Part shown: positions 9,682 through 21,371 of the stretch, piece after piece | Numbering within the stretch: the first letter of the stretch is position 1 | Layout: each line of letters starts with the position of its first letter | From: Candidatus Adlerbacteria bacterium | GTDB taxonomy: Bacteria > Patescibacteriota > Minisyncoccia > Phycocordibacterales > SBAW01 | Assembly: GCA_903878285.1 (NCBI GenBank) | Contig: CAIRHB010000033.1 | Location: forward strand, 1 to 40,117 | DNA: 40,117 nucleotides | Reading direction: 5' to 3' | Notes under the pieces: model-generated | What the model saw: the letters and a program-made list of their open reading frames with translations, nothing else | Databases searched by the model: none | Told to the model about the DNA's origin: nothing | Made by a program: the position numbers and the translations under genes

Positions 9682-9770
9682 CCCTAGAGTATACCAAACA
9701 AAAAGCCCCTGCCGAGATGACAGAGACTTTTTGTATAGTAGCGTGAGATATAGTACGTTACTTCGCAGGA

Positions 9771-10598
9771 TTAGAAGAATCCAAAGAGGCTGTGGAAGAA
9801 TCCGCCGATGCCACCCAAGATGCCGCCAATGAATCCTTTACCCTGCCCGTCAGTGTCGCCGCTGGTAGTATTCGTGCTTGTGGTTGCCGACTGGACACCC
9901 TGATCGATAACCGAAGTAGCGGTCACTGCATTTCCGTTAACGGTTCCCTGCACAACGATCGCATCACCAACCACAACACTCGACATGGTCGAAGTAGCGC
10001 CCTGTTTAGTCACCTTGGCGCTAGTCGCATCGATTGTGTAGGTGACGTTGCTCTTGTTGGTAACTGTGATCGCGGTGCCGCTGACCGCAGTGACGGTGCC
10101 GCCAACGACTGGCTCACCGTTGCCCTGGATCTGTGCACCTGGATTAGTCGACGACGCAATGCCACCGCGCTCGCCATCACCGCGACCCATCCCTTGTGGA
10201 ATACCGTCACGAACAGCGGTCGCTTTGACGCTCGTGCCGCTCACCGTACCCTCGACCATTACCGTGTCACCAACGGTTATTGCCGATACAGACGATGCTG
10301 TACCTGCCTTAGTGACCGTTGCGCTCGACGCATCAACTGTGTATGTGGTTGGTGTCGCAGTCGACGAGCGCTCACCGAAGCCCTTGCTTGTGACGGTAAT
10401 GGTATTACCACTCACTGACACTATGGTGCCAAAGACGCCAGGCGCACGATCTGCGCCACGCCCAAAACCCTGATGCTCGCCAGTAGTGGTCGGCGCGGCA
10501 GTGGTTGTCTGTGCCGACGCAACACCTGCGAGCAAGAGCGAACCAAGCATCGCCGAGCTAGTAATCGCGACCCCAATCTTTGTAGCTGTTTTTTTCAT
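9771..10598 (-). CDS. Secreted DUF5666-like repeat protein
   Basis: Signal peptide; repeated GTIVSVSGNTITVTSKG…YTVDASSATVTKAG and GTVTAVSGTAITVTNKS…YTIDATSAKVTKQG. Confidence 0.7.
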   Translation of the reverse strand: MKKTATKIGVAITSSAMLGSLLLAGVASAQTTTAAPTTTGEHQGFGRGADRAPGVFGTIVSVSGNTITVTSKGFGERSSTATPTTYTVDASSATVTKAGTASSVSAITVGDTVMVEGTVSGTSVKATAVRDGIPQGMGRGDGERGGIASSTNPGAQIQGNGEPVVGGTVTAVSGTAITVTNKSNVTYTIDATSAKVTKQGATSTMSSVVVGDAIVVQGTVNGNAVTATSVIDQGVQSATTSTNTTSGDTDGQGKGFIGGILGGIGGFFHSLFGFF

Positions 10599-10759
10599 AC
10601 TCTATATAGATATCGTCTAGTAATGACTGTGTGTGACACACTTGCTAGTAACTGCGGTCTATTGACCTGCACATAGGTATACGAACGCGCTCTGCTCCTG
10701 GGTGCGCGCAACAACAGCGAGCACGACACACGGAGCTGTTTTTTTGGTATAGTAACCGC

Positions 10760-11329
10760 ATGCAATCTATCAAACTTGGGACACTCGACATCATACCCGT
10801 GCTCGAACACACCAACCTGCTCGCGCAACCAGTAGCCACAGCGCTCCTCGCGCTCGCAGGAACTGACGCTGTTGGTGTCGCCACCATCGACGCAGCACTC
10901 TCCGACACTGCCGCGTTTTGCGAACACTACCAAGTCGAGATGGCGCAAGCGGCAAACTGCGTCGTGCTCGAGGCAAAGCGCGATGGCACGAGCTCCTTCG
11001 CGGCATGCGTCGTGCTCGGCAGCACCCGCGCGGACGTCAACGGGCTCGCACGCCGCACACTCGACGCGCGCAAGGTATCCTTCGCCCCGATGGAGACGGC
11101 CGTCTCGCAAACGGGGATGGAGTACGGCGCGATCACGCCGGTCGGGCTCCCCCACGAGTGGCGCATTCTCATCGACCGCGCCGTCGCCGACGCACCCCTC
11201 GTCATCATCGGCAGCGGCGTTCGCTCCTCCAAACTTGTCGTCCCCGGCTCTTTCCTCGCCTCGCTCCCGAGCGTGCAAGTGCTAGATGGTTTGGGGCAAC
11301 TGAAACCAGCACCCGCAACCGCAGGTTAA
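10760..11329 (+). CDS. YbaK/ProX-type aminoacyl-tRNA deacylase domain protein
   Basis: VVLEAKRDGTSSFAACVVLGSTRADVN, MEYGAITPVGLPHEW. Confidence 0.75.
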   Translation: MQSIKLGTLDIIPVLEHTNLLAQPVATALLALAGTDAVGVATIDAALSDTAAFCEHYQVEMAQAANCVVLEAKRDGTSSFAACVVLGSTRADVNGLARRTLDARKVSFAPMETAVSQTGMEYGAITPVGLPHEWRILIDRAVADAPLVIIGSGVRSSKLVVPGSFLASLPSVQVLDGLGQLKPAPATAG

Positions 11330-11337
11330 ACCTGCGG
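11319..11337. repeat. Palindromic element copy 3 (CCGCAGGTT-A-AACCTGCGG) supplying the stop codon of 10760-11329
   Basis: 9-bp perfect arms; same core as the pheT copies. Confidence 0.75.
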
Positions 11338-11387
11338 AAGTACCGCCTTTTGGTGGGGCCGGAATATAATCGACTGTCACAACCGTG

Positions 11388-11459
11388 TTGCGGGGGCCGG
11401 ATTTGCACCGGCGATCTTCAGGTTATGAGCCTGACGAGCTACTACTGCTCCACCCCGCT
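11388..11459 (-). tRNA. Initiator tRNA-fMet(CAU), atypical elbow, CCA not encoded
   Basis: A1xA72 mismatch, GCGGGG/CCCCGC acceptor, anticodon loop CTCATAA, D-loop AGTAGTA, T-loop TGCAAAT. Confidence 0.9.
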
Positions 11460-11497
11460 ATATACTGCGCACTCTATGCACGCGCTGGGCTAGTATA

Positions 11498-12088
11498 TCA
11501 AATAAAATCAAACTCTTCAAACACGCGCTGGTACATGCTCATGGTCGACTGGACGTCGCGCTGGGTCAGCGGGAAGGCATCGCCGAGGTGGGCTATCGCG
11601 TTTCGCATGCGGTGCGCCTCCCACGCGAGGTCAAGAGTGGTGAACTGTAGCGGGTTGGCGAGCTTGAGCATATCGCCAAGTGTGGCGCCTTGGTATCCCC
11701 GCTCGCGCAGTAGCTGCTCGAGCATGATGTCCGACTCGATGATCGCGCGTCGCCAGTCGCTGTCGTTCGTCGACGAGGCGAGCGCGGCTGCCGCCTCCCA
11801 GCGCGGGTTCTTTGCCTCTGGTGCATGTGCATGATCTTCGTGATGCTGCAGCGCCGCGTGTTCTAATTCGTGGAAGCCGTGATGCTCAATCTCGAGCGTC
11901 CGCGCGCGGTAGTAGAGTACCATGAACAGCAGCACAATCGAGACAACGATACCGAGCACGGCGACCGCCTGCACCAGTGTGATGACATAAAACGGCACCG
12001 AGGAGAGGTCGACTTGTGCGCTCGCACCAGTAATGACCTCGTAGAGCCGCTCAATAATAAACTCGATGTTCAAAGAATCGGTTCCCAT
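11498..12088 (-). CDS. Hypothetical membrane protein
   Basis: Single TM (VPFYVITLVQAVAVLGIVVSIVLLFMVLYY), cytosolic helical C-terminus. Confidence 0.7.
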   Translation of the reverse strand: MGTDSLNIEFIIERLYEVITGASAQVDLSSVPFYVITLVQAVAVLGIVVSIVLLFMVLYYRARTLEIEHHGFHELEHAALQHHEDHAHAPEAKNPRWEAAAALASSTNDSDWRRAIIESDIMLEQLLRERGYQGATLGDMLKLANPLQFTTLDLAWEAHRMRNAIAHLGDAFPLTQRDVQSTMSMYQRVFEEFDFI

Positions 12089-12097
12089 AGATACTCT

Positions 12098-13525
12098 CTA
12101 TAGTACCAGTAGTTTGCCGATAGCAAAGAGCCCCGACTCGTCGCCGTGCGCGGCAGTAAACTGCATACCGACAGGGAGATTTTTTCCATCACGAGTAACG
12201 GTACCCATCGGGACCGTGAGCGCCGGGTTGCCCGTGAGGTTTGCCGTGACCGTAAAAATGTCCATCAAGTACATCGACAGTGGGTCGGACTTCTCGCCGA
12301 TGGTGGTCGCGGGGCACGGCATCGTTGGCGTCGCGATGATGTCCACTTTCTTAAATATCTCGACGAACTCGCGGCGCAACTGCTCGCGCGCGGCGGTCGC
12401 CTTGCCATAAAACGCGTCATAGTAACCCGCCGAGAGCACGTAGGTGCCGAGGATGATGCGGCGGCGCGTCTCGGCGCCAAACCCCGCCGCGCGCGAGGTT
12501 GCATAATCGTCAAACAAGGTCTCGCCCTTTTGCGACAATCCATAGCGGATGCCGTCGAAGCGCGCGAGGTTGGACGACACTTCGGCGAAGTTGGTGATGT
12601 AGTAGGTCGCGAGCGCCACCGACAGCGTCGGCAGCTCGATCGGCTCCCACGGGATGCCCGCCTTCGTGAGCTGCACAAGAGCGGCGTCAAACCGCACGCG
12701 CACATCCGCATCCAAACCCTGCGCAATCAAGCTCACGGGCACGCCAATCTTTTTTGGCGCAGTTCGTGCTGGATATTCTGTTTCAGAAATCGACGTACTA
12801 TCAAGCGCATCCTCACCGCGAATCGTAGTAAAAAGGAGTTCGGCATCCTCAACCGTGCGCGCGAGCGGCCCCGCCTGGTCGAACGATGACACAGCAGCAA
12901 TCAGACCGAAGCGAGAGACCGCACCGTAGGTGGGCTTCAGCCCCACTACGCCGCAGAAGCTTGACGGCGCACGCACCGAGCCGCCGGTGTCGGTGCCGAG
13001 CGCACCCAGCGCCATGCCCGAGGCAACCGCCACCGCCGAGCCACCGGAGGTGCCGCCCGCGGTGCGTGTCTCGTCGTGCGGATTCCTCGTCACGCCAAAG
13101 GCCGAGTTCTCGGTCGTGCTGCCGAGCGCAAACTCGTCCATGTTGGTGCGCCCGAGAAACACTGCGCCTGCGTCCTTCAATTTTTTAATCACCGTCGCGT
13201 CATAGGTGGCAGTGTAGTGCTCGAGCATCTTCGACGCGGCGCTCGCGACACGTCCCTCGACTAAAATATTATCCTTGAGCGCGAGCGGGATGCCCAGCAG
13301 CGGATGGCTCGCCTTCCCTTCTTTTTCATTCTGCGCGCGCTTTGCATCCGCCACCTTCGCCTGTGCCTCAACGTCGGTATATACCTCGAGGTAGGCATTG
13401 AGCGACTTGTTGCGCTTCTCGATCTCGACGAGACATGCACGCGCCAAGTCGAGCGCGGTAATCTCCTTCACCTTGAGTTTCTTGGCGGCTTCGGTTATTG
13501 AAAGATGTGCGAGTGATGTCTCCAT
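12098..13525 (-). CDS. gatA: Glu-tRNA(Gln)/Asp-tRNA(Asn) amidotransferase subunit A
   Basis: Amidase signature GGTSGGSAVAVASGMALGALGTDTGGSVRAPSSFCGVVGLKPTYG. Confidence 0.96.
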   Translation of the reverse strand: METSLAHLSITEAAKKLKVKEITALDLARACLVEIEKRNKSLNAYLEVYTDVEAQAKVADAKRAQNEKEGKASHPLLGIPLALKDNILVEGRVASAASKMLEHYTATYDATVIKKLKDAGAVFLGRTNMDEFALGSTTENSAFGVTRNPHDETRTAGGTSGGSAVAVASGMALGALGTDTGGSVRAPSSFCGVVGLKPTYGAVSRFGLIAAVSSFDQAGPLARTVEDAELLFTTIRGEDALDSTSISETEYPARTAPKKIGVPVSLIAQGLDADVRVRFDAALVQLTKAGIPWEPIELPTLSVALATYYITNFAEVSSNLARFDGIRYGLSQKGETLFDDYATSRAAGFGAETRRRIILGTYVLSAGYYDAFYGKATAAREQLRREFVEIFKKVDIIATPTMPCPATTIGEKSDPLSMYLMDIFTVTANLTGNPALTVPMGTVTRDGKNLPVGMQFTAAHGDESGLFAIGKLLVL

Positions 13526-13547
13526 AGAGTAAATCCTGTGATTCGTA

Positions 13548-13886
13548 TTACTCGTCCTTCTGAATAATTTTCCGCACCACGTTAAAGTCGCCCTGCCGCG
13601 TAGGAAATGCGGCACGCACTTGCTCCTCCTTCCCCGCCAGTCGCGCAGCACTTTCGCCTGTGCGCAACACATCTTCGCGCATGATGTTGCGATGCTGTGG
13701 CGCGATAGAAGCTGCCGCATGCGCAGGGCCATCCGCCCCGACGGCGCTAGGAATCTCCACCTGTGACACCGCCTCGACGTAGCCGACAATATCAGAAATA
13801 TCCTTTTGCAGATTGGCAATCTCGGCATCCGTCAACTTGAGCCTCGACAGCGCCGCCAACCCTTCTATGTCCTCACGGGATATCAT
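13548..13886 (-). CDS. gatC: Glu-tRNA(Gln)/Asp-tRNA(Asn) amidotransferase subunit C
   Basis: MISREDIEGLAALSRLKLTDAEIANLQKDISDIVGYVEAVSQV, MREDV; next to gatA. Confidence 0.92.
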   Translation of the reverse strand: MISREDIEGLAALSRLKLTDAEIANLQKDISDIVGYVEAVSQVEIPSAVGADGPAHAAASIAPQHRNIMREDVLRTGESAARLAGKEEQVRAAFPTRQGDFNVVRKIIQKDE

Positions 13887-13935
13887 ACAGGGATAGTACA
13901 CCATCCGGAGATTTCTGATAAGTGGCATCTTCTCA

Positions 13936-13972
13936 ACAAAAAAAGAAAGGCGACACGTGATTTCGTGTCGCC
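13936..13972 (-). terminator. Rho-independent terminator downstream of 13986-14411
   Basis: GGCGACACG-AAATCA-CGTGTCGCC followed by TTTCTTTTTTTG on the minus strand. Confidence 0.8.
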
Positions 13973-13985
13973 CACAGCGCCCGCA

Positions 13986-14411
13986 TTATGATTTCGTCGA
14001 GCTTGCAGCCGCCAAGGCGGCAAGTTCAGCGACGGCGGATTCTCGCGCCCGTCCGAGCTCTCGCAACTTTGCCTCGAGCTCCTGTCGGCGCCGGTTGACA
14101 TACTCACCAGCCATCCGTTCGAGGATATCCGGATCTCGAAGCTGCTTGAGCCACTCCACCGCAGTCTGACCCGGCTGTGGTGAAACCAAAGCAATGAGCA
14201 CCTCAGCGGGCAATATACGCACTGCGGGGGAATTGGTGACTCCCGGAACCACGAACCCAGGAACTCCTTCGTCTCGGCATATATCCACACAGAGCAATAT
14301 ACACTCGTTACAGATTAATGTCGTGGGGCCCGCGATAAACTTGTGCACTTCGTGCTGCAACTTTCCGCAGAACGAGCAGTACAGAGTCTTTTTACTCTCT
14401 GGCACAGTCAT
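13986..14411 (-). CDS. Orphan ClpX-type C4 zinc-finger protein (141 aa), no AAA+ domain
   Basis: [49 protein letters not shown] Shine-Dalgarno. Confidence 0.8.
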   Translation of the reverse strand: MTVPESKKTLYCSFCGKLQHEVHKFIAGPTTLICNECILLCVDICRDEGVPGFVVPGVTNSPAVRILPAEVLIALVSPQPGQTAVEWLKQLRDPDILERMAGEYVNRRRQELEAKLRELGRARESAVAELAALAAASSTKS

Positions 14412-14458
14412 AGCCTCCTCCAAAAAACGATGTCGATAGCCGATGTCAGACTAGCGCA

Positions 14459-17130
<2,672 letters not shown>

Positions 17131-17132
17131 AG

Positions 17133-17795
17133 TTATTGCCAGCTAAAGAGATTTTCGCTCACCACGATTTGCCGCGTAGTGCCCCCAACATCGTTCCACT
17201 GCACTGTCACACGCACGATCGCCTCGTTTGCAATGGAGCAATTTGCAGTTACCGCTGAGCTAGCTAAACACTCGATAAGTACCGTGCGAGTAAAAATGGT
17301 TGGCGTTGTGTTTGCTGTAGCAGTAGTACCGTACTGCCCTGTCACACTGTCGTAGAGCAATGGCGTCGAACACAGCGGCAGCCCATTAGCTGCGATGTTC
17401 GCACAGTTGTTGTTGTTTGTCGTATCACGCACAGCGTCTACCGCACATGCCGACGGGGATGCAGAAGCCCCAGGGTAATTAGCGCAGTTTACACCAAGAC
17501 CACCATTGTTTGTATGAGTGTTAGTGGCAGCACCATCAAGCCCAGCAAGCCAATCGGTGTTACCAGCAAGCCGGTTAGAGTCGCGGACAAACCGTACATA
17601 TTCGATTGCGTCCTGCCCCAAGTTGTAGGCGGTCGTTTGATCTTTTGCAATGAGTGCAGAGTTAAGACCCTTGGACGCAATCGTGAGCGGCCCGGCAATC
17701 GCCATCGCAAGCACCAGCACTGCGACTAATGTCTCGATGAGGGTAAATCCGCCGTGACGGCGGACAAGTCCTGCGTGTTTTTTATTACTGGTCAT
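17133..17795 (-). CDS. Prepilin-type protein (PilV-like minor pilin)
   Basis: VRRHGGFTLIETLVAVLVLAMAIAGP prepilin signal. Confidence 0.8.
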   Translation of the reverse strand: MTSNKKHAGLVRRHGGFTLIETLVAVLVLAMAIAGPLTIASKGLNSALIAKDQTTAYNLGQDAIEYVRFVRDSNRLAGNTDWLAGLDGAATNTHTNNGGLGVNCANYPGASASPSACAVDAVRDTTNNNNCANIAANGLPLCSTPLLYDSVTGQYGTTATANTTPTIFTRTVLIECLASSAVTANCSIANEAIVRVTVQWNDVGGTTRQIVVSENLFSWQ

Positions 17796-18399
17796 AGATG
17801 CGTTGTGTGACGGTACTCTGGATATTGAACACGGAGGATTGCGTTGCTGTCACCTGGACAGAGCCCGAGAGCAGAATCGTTACCTTCGGCTGCAGTTGGT
17901 CCGACTTACTTGACCCTACCACGTAGAAAGAGAGTCGCGTAATGTTCACGTCCGGTGGCGTCAACGGTACAAACCCGGGCGTGTTACACGAGGAGTCGAG
18001 CACGTTATTACTGGCGGGTCTTATCTCTCGCTTGATGATGCCGACGCCGGAGCTGTTGTCGAGGCAGTAGGCCACATGCGTCCCATCAGACGCCACGAAC
18101 GAGAGGTACGTACCGGGCGAGCTTTGGCAATCATATACATCGCCATAGTTCCCGCCCGAGCCACAGTAGTACGACACGCCAGTGCGGATGGCGCGCGACA
18201 TACTGTCGAGCGCGGAGCCCATGTTGTTAACCGCGGTATTGAGCGTCTGGGCTTTTCTGTCCGCCTCCGAGAGCGCCAACAGTGCACCAAGCGCGATTAC
18301 CATCACCATCGAAAAGATAGCGGTCGACACCATCACCTCGATGAGGGTAAATCCGCCGTGACGGCGGACATGTCCGCTATGTATGAAGCGCCTTAGCAT
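17785..18399 (-). CDS. Prepilin-type protein (PilW/GspJ-like minor pilin)
   Basis: VRRHGGFTLIEVMVSTAIFSMVMVIALGALLAL. Confidence 0.8.
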   Translation of the reverse strand: MLRRFIHSGHVRRHGGFTLIEVMVSTAIFSMVMVIALGALLALSEADRKAQTLNTAVNNMGSALDSMSRAIRTGVSYYCGSGGNYGDVYDCQSSPGTYLSFVASDGTHVAYCLDNSSGVGIIKREIRPASNNVLDSSCNTPGFVPLTPPDVNITRLSFYVVGSSKSDQLQPKVTILLSGSVQVTATQSSVFNIQSTVTQRIYDQ

Positions 18400-19133
18400 G
18401 ACGTGACAGTAGTGTTTACCTGCGTGCAGGGTGGCTCGACGGTGACCAATCCGGTCGTGGATATGCGGATACTCCTGGTCGCTCCGTTCGCAGAACGTAT
18501 TTTGATATACCCTGCAGAGTATGCGACCAGCCCACCGCCCGAGGTAAGGATGGTACCAGTGGAATCGAGCGGCACAATCACCGCGTCAGGGTTCGGACGC
18601 TTAAAGATAATATCGAGAGAGGTCATGATGCGACCGTCGTTAAACGTATCGTCTACACTCACCCCGCCAACAGTCACTCCGCCAACACACCGTCGCGAGC
18701 CGCCCGAACCGTCTGCCGCAGACGCTGTCACGATCGCGCACACTTCGCTGATGGTATAGCCGTTGTTCAGCGAGAATGTCTTGACCGCTTCGCTCAGGTT
18801 TGTTGGGTCGTAACGACCACTGTTGGTAAGGTCTGCAAAAAGCGTGTAGGAACTCGTGGTCGCGCTGAGGAGAGACAGATCGATGCCGTACGCGGACGCA
18901 TAGGCAGGCGACGCACTGCCCGAGTTGTACACGCTCGTGCCGTACACTTGTGCTTGCCGCACCGACAACGCGATGCTGTATGCTAGGCTGCGCATCACGG
19001 TCGAGCTGTCGAACTTGGACTGTCGCAGCAACAGCACCATAGTGATGATCGCCATAATGGCACACACCACGAGCATCTCGATGAGGGTAAAACCTCTAAA
19101 AGAGCGACGGGAGTGTAGAGAAAAGATTGACAT
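18393..19133 (-). CDS. Prepilin-type protein (GspH/FimT-like)
   Basis: MSIFSLHSRRSFRGFTLIEMLVVCAIMAIITMVLLL. Confidence 0.8.
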   Translation of the reverse strand: MSIFSLHSRRSFRGFTLIEMLVVCAIMAIITMVLLLRQSKFDSSTVMRSLAYSIALSVRQAQVYGTSVYNSGSASPAYASAYGIDLSLLSATTSSYTLFADLTNSGRYDPTNLSEAVKTFSLNNGYTISEVCAIVTASAADGSGGSRRCVGGVTVGGVSVDDTFNDGRIMTSLDIIFKRPNPDAVIVPLDSTGTILTSGGGLVAYSAGYIKIRSANGATRSIRISTTGLVTVEPPCTQVNTTVTSC

Positions 19134-19956
19134 GGAAGAAGTATGCGAGCACTGCCCCAAGAGCCAAGAACGGCGCGAAGGGGATCTCACTGTTCATTGT
19201 AAACCGCCCGACCACAAAGCTCAAAGGACGTTGTGCGGATAACATCAGGGCGATACCAACCGCGGCACCGATCCAAAACGAGAGCATAAGCGCAGTGAGT
19301 CCTGCGGTGAGCCCCAAAAGCCACCCGAGCGACAGCTCAAAGATGCTGTCCCCCCATCCCATCCAACGCCCACCTGACACGAGCGATATCAAAAACAGCG
19401 GGCTCGCGAGCAAGGGGCCAGCGAGCAGCGGCCAGAGCGAAGGAACGACAACAGAGAAAGAGGGCAGATTCTGAAGACTGGAAAGAAACAGTGCGCCGAA
19501 CGTGAGCGCAGCGAGAAGCAACGACGCCGACCACGGGATGATCTGGTGCCGCAGGTCGTACACGACAATAAACAGAATCGTCAGCCAGATCAGCAGGAAG
19601 TAGGCACACTGAAACCAGAGGAATGGCTGGTACAGAAACGCCGCACCATCGAAGAATCCCATTACGCTGGAGAATTGCAAAAAGATACCGAGCGACAGCA
19701 GCCCCGCGAGCAGCTCGACCAGCGGATACTGCGGCGAAACATGACCCTCGCAGTAGCGGCAGCGGCCGCGCAAGAACACATAGGACAGCACTGGCACGAG
19801 GTCAACAGCTGCGAGCGTGTGCCCGCAGTGCATACAGCGCGAACGCCCGCCCATCCCGCGGCCGGTGTTAAAGCGAAAGGACAAGGCGTTGAGAAAACTG
19901 CCGAATATGCATCCAAGCCCCACTGATCCCACCACTAGTAGCAATCCTTCGTGCAT
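19096..19956 (-). CDS. pilD: Prepilin peptidase (type IV leader peptidase)
   Basis: GSFLNALSFR, CMHCGH…CRYCEGHVSPQYPLVELL, VYDLRHQIIP, GWGDSIFELSLGW. Confidence 0.9.
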   Translation of the reverse strand: MHEGLLLVVGSVGLGCIFGSFLNALSFRFNTGRGMGGRSRCMHCGHTLAAVDLVPVLSYVFLRGRCRYCEGHVSPQYPLVELLAGLLSLGIFLQFSSVMGFFDGAAFLYQPFLWFQCAYFLLIWLTILFIVVYDLRHQIIPWSASLLLAALTFGALFLSSLQNLPSFSVVVPSLWPLLAGPLLASPLFLISLVSGGRWMGWGDSIFELSLGWLLGLTAGLTALMLSFWIGAAVGIALMLSAQRPLSFVVGRFTMNSEIPFAPFLALGAVLAYFFHVNLFSTLPSLF

Positions 19957-19998
19957 AGGTAGATAGAGATGCTCGCGCGCTCAACGCGAAGTGAGCCA

Positions 19999-20565
19999 TT
20001 AGTTGGTGACGTCGTAACACAGGGCTGTACCAGCCGTGCCGTTACAGTCGGTAGAATTGCCGTTAAAGTCGGGAGTCACTGTTGATGATGAACATGCTGT
20101 TCCTGCTGGAAAATGCGCCTGATTAGAAGGCATGCTGCCCGTATTCTCTAGCACTGCACCGAGGTGGTAAGCTGATGATTTTGGTGAACAGGCGGTATTA
20201 GAGGTGACCTGTACAGCAACATACTTGTAGCAGCCAGCCTCTGCGCCGGTGGAGCACACCGGCGTACGGAGCGGATCTGACGGCACCGCCGCGATGTAGT
20301 TGGTCAGTGCTCCGCCATAGATATTGGTCGGGTAGCCAAGATTGTCGTTGTAGTACGTCTCAAGCGTCAGCTGAATCGTCTTAATATCCGAAATGCGCTT
20401 CGCGTCACGACCCTTCTGCTTGGCACCCGAAAGCGACACCATCACAATCGATGCCAAAATGCCGATGATGGCAATCACGGTGAGGAGTTCGATAAGGGTG
20501 AACCCGGCAGTACGACGGATACAGCCTCCTAATTGCCGAGTAACTCTTTTTTGTTGGCGAAGCAT
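19999..20565 (-). CDS. Type IV pilin (PulG/GspG-like)
   Basis: [56 protein letters not shown]. Confidence 0.85.
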   Translation of the reverse strand: MLRQQKRVTRQLGGCIRRTAGFTLIELLTVIAIIGILASIVMVSLSGAKQKGRDAKRISDIKTIQLTLETYYNDNLGYPTNIYGGALTNYIAAVPSDPLRTPVCSTGAEAGCYKYVAVQVTSNTACSPKSSAYHLGAVLENTGSMPSNQAHFPAGTACSSSTVTPDFNGNSTDCNGTAGTALCYDVTN

Positions 20566-20593
20566 GATTGTAGTATACACCCAATAGTACAGA

Positions 20594-21172
20594 CTAGAGA
20601 CAGCCTGCCTTTACACTAGGGGCGTCTGAACCCACATGTACAGAGCCATAGGTTGTCTGTGGACCTGCGCCCGAGTAGCCACTGTTCCCGTTTTCGAGTA
20701 CCGAGCAGACTTCCCAGTTTTGAGTAGTGAGTTTATTTGTGCCTGAAATAGCTGCTGCGGGTTGCGTTGAGATAGTGTACACGCAAGTGGCACTGCCAGG
20801 AGTGCTGCTGTTTGCAGCCACGGTTGAACAAAGGGTCGAGCCGCCCGACGGATCTTTATAGAGTGCAAGACTGAGAGGACTTGTACAGGTCGAAGCGTCT
20901 GCACGATTACCGGTGAATGTGCCGCAGTTGTTCGTTGTGCCGTCGTTAAATAATCCGACAGACGACACATCCGCAAGGCTCACTCCTTTGCTAATCTGCC
21001 CAAGAGCTGATATACGATTTGCGTCACGACCTTTTGTGCGGGCGTTCGTAAGCGACACAAGAATAATCGACGCCAAGATACCGATGATGGCGATCACCAC
21101 CAAGAGTTCGATGAGGGTGAACCCCGTATCATGAGGAGTGTGCCGTTTTTGGCTATGTATTGTAGATTTCAT
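20594..21172 (-). CDS. Type IV pilin-like protein
   Basis: [44 protein letters not shown]. Confidence 0.85.
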   Translation of the reverse strand: MKSTIHSQKRHTPHDTGFTLIELLVVIAIIGILASIILVSLTNARTKGRDANRISALGQISKGVSLADVSSVGLFNDGTTNNCGTFTGNRADASTCTSPLSLALYKDPSGGSTLCSTVAANSSTPGSATCVYTISTQPAAAISGTNKLTTQNWEVCSVLENGNSGYSGAGPQTTYGSVHVGSDAPSVKAGCL

Positions 21173-21192
21173 ACTATGCTTTTTACAACGAG

Positions 21193-21249
21193 TAAACAGA
21201 GGCGTCTCTCTGTTTAGCAAGAATTATTCCGACCGCGAGCGCCGCGGTC
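21193..21249. promoter_or_regulatory. Two hairpins upstream of pilin gene 20594-21172
   Basis: TAAACAGAG-GCGTCT-CTCTGTTTA (21193-21216) and GACCGCG-AGCGC-CGCGGTC (21231-21249). Confidence 0.5.
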
Positions 21250-21320
21250 TCGTATGCGAAATATTCCTACAATTATCATGCGTCTATGATAGCACACATT
21301 TCTTGGGCCAAACCGGTTAT

Positions 21321-21356
21321 ACACAAAACCCCGGCCATGTGGCCGGGGTTTTGTGT
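21321..21356. terminator. Bidirectional-type terminator after pilin gene 21372-21917
   Basis: Perfect 16-bp inverted repeat ACACAAAACCCCGGCC-ATGT-GGCCGGGGTTTTGTGT. Confidence 0.8.
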
Positions 21357-21371
21357 AGATGAGATTTTTGA

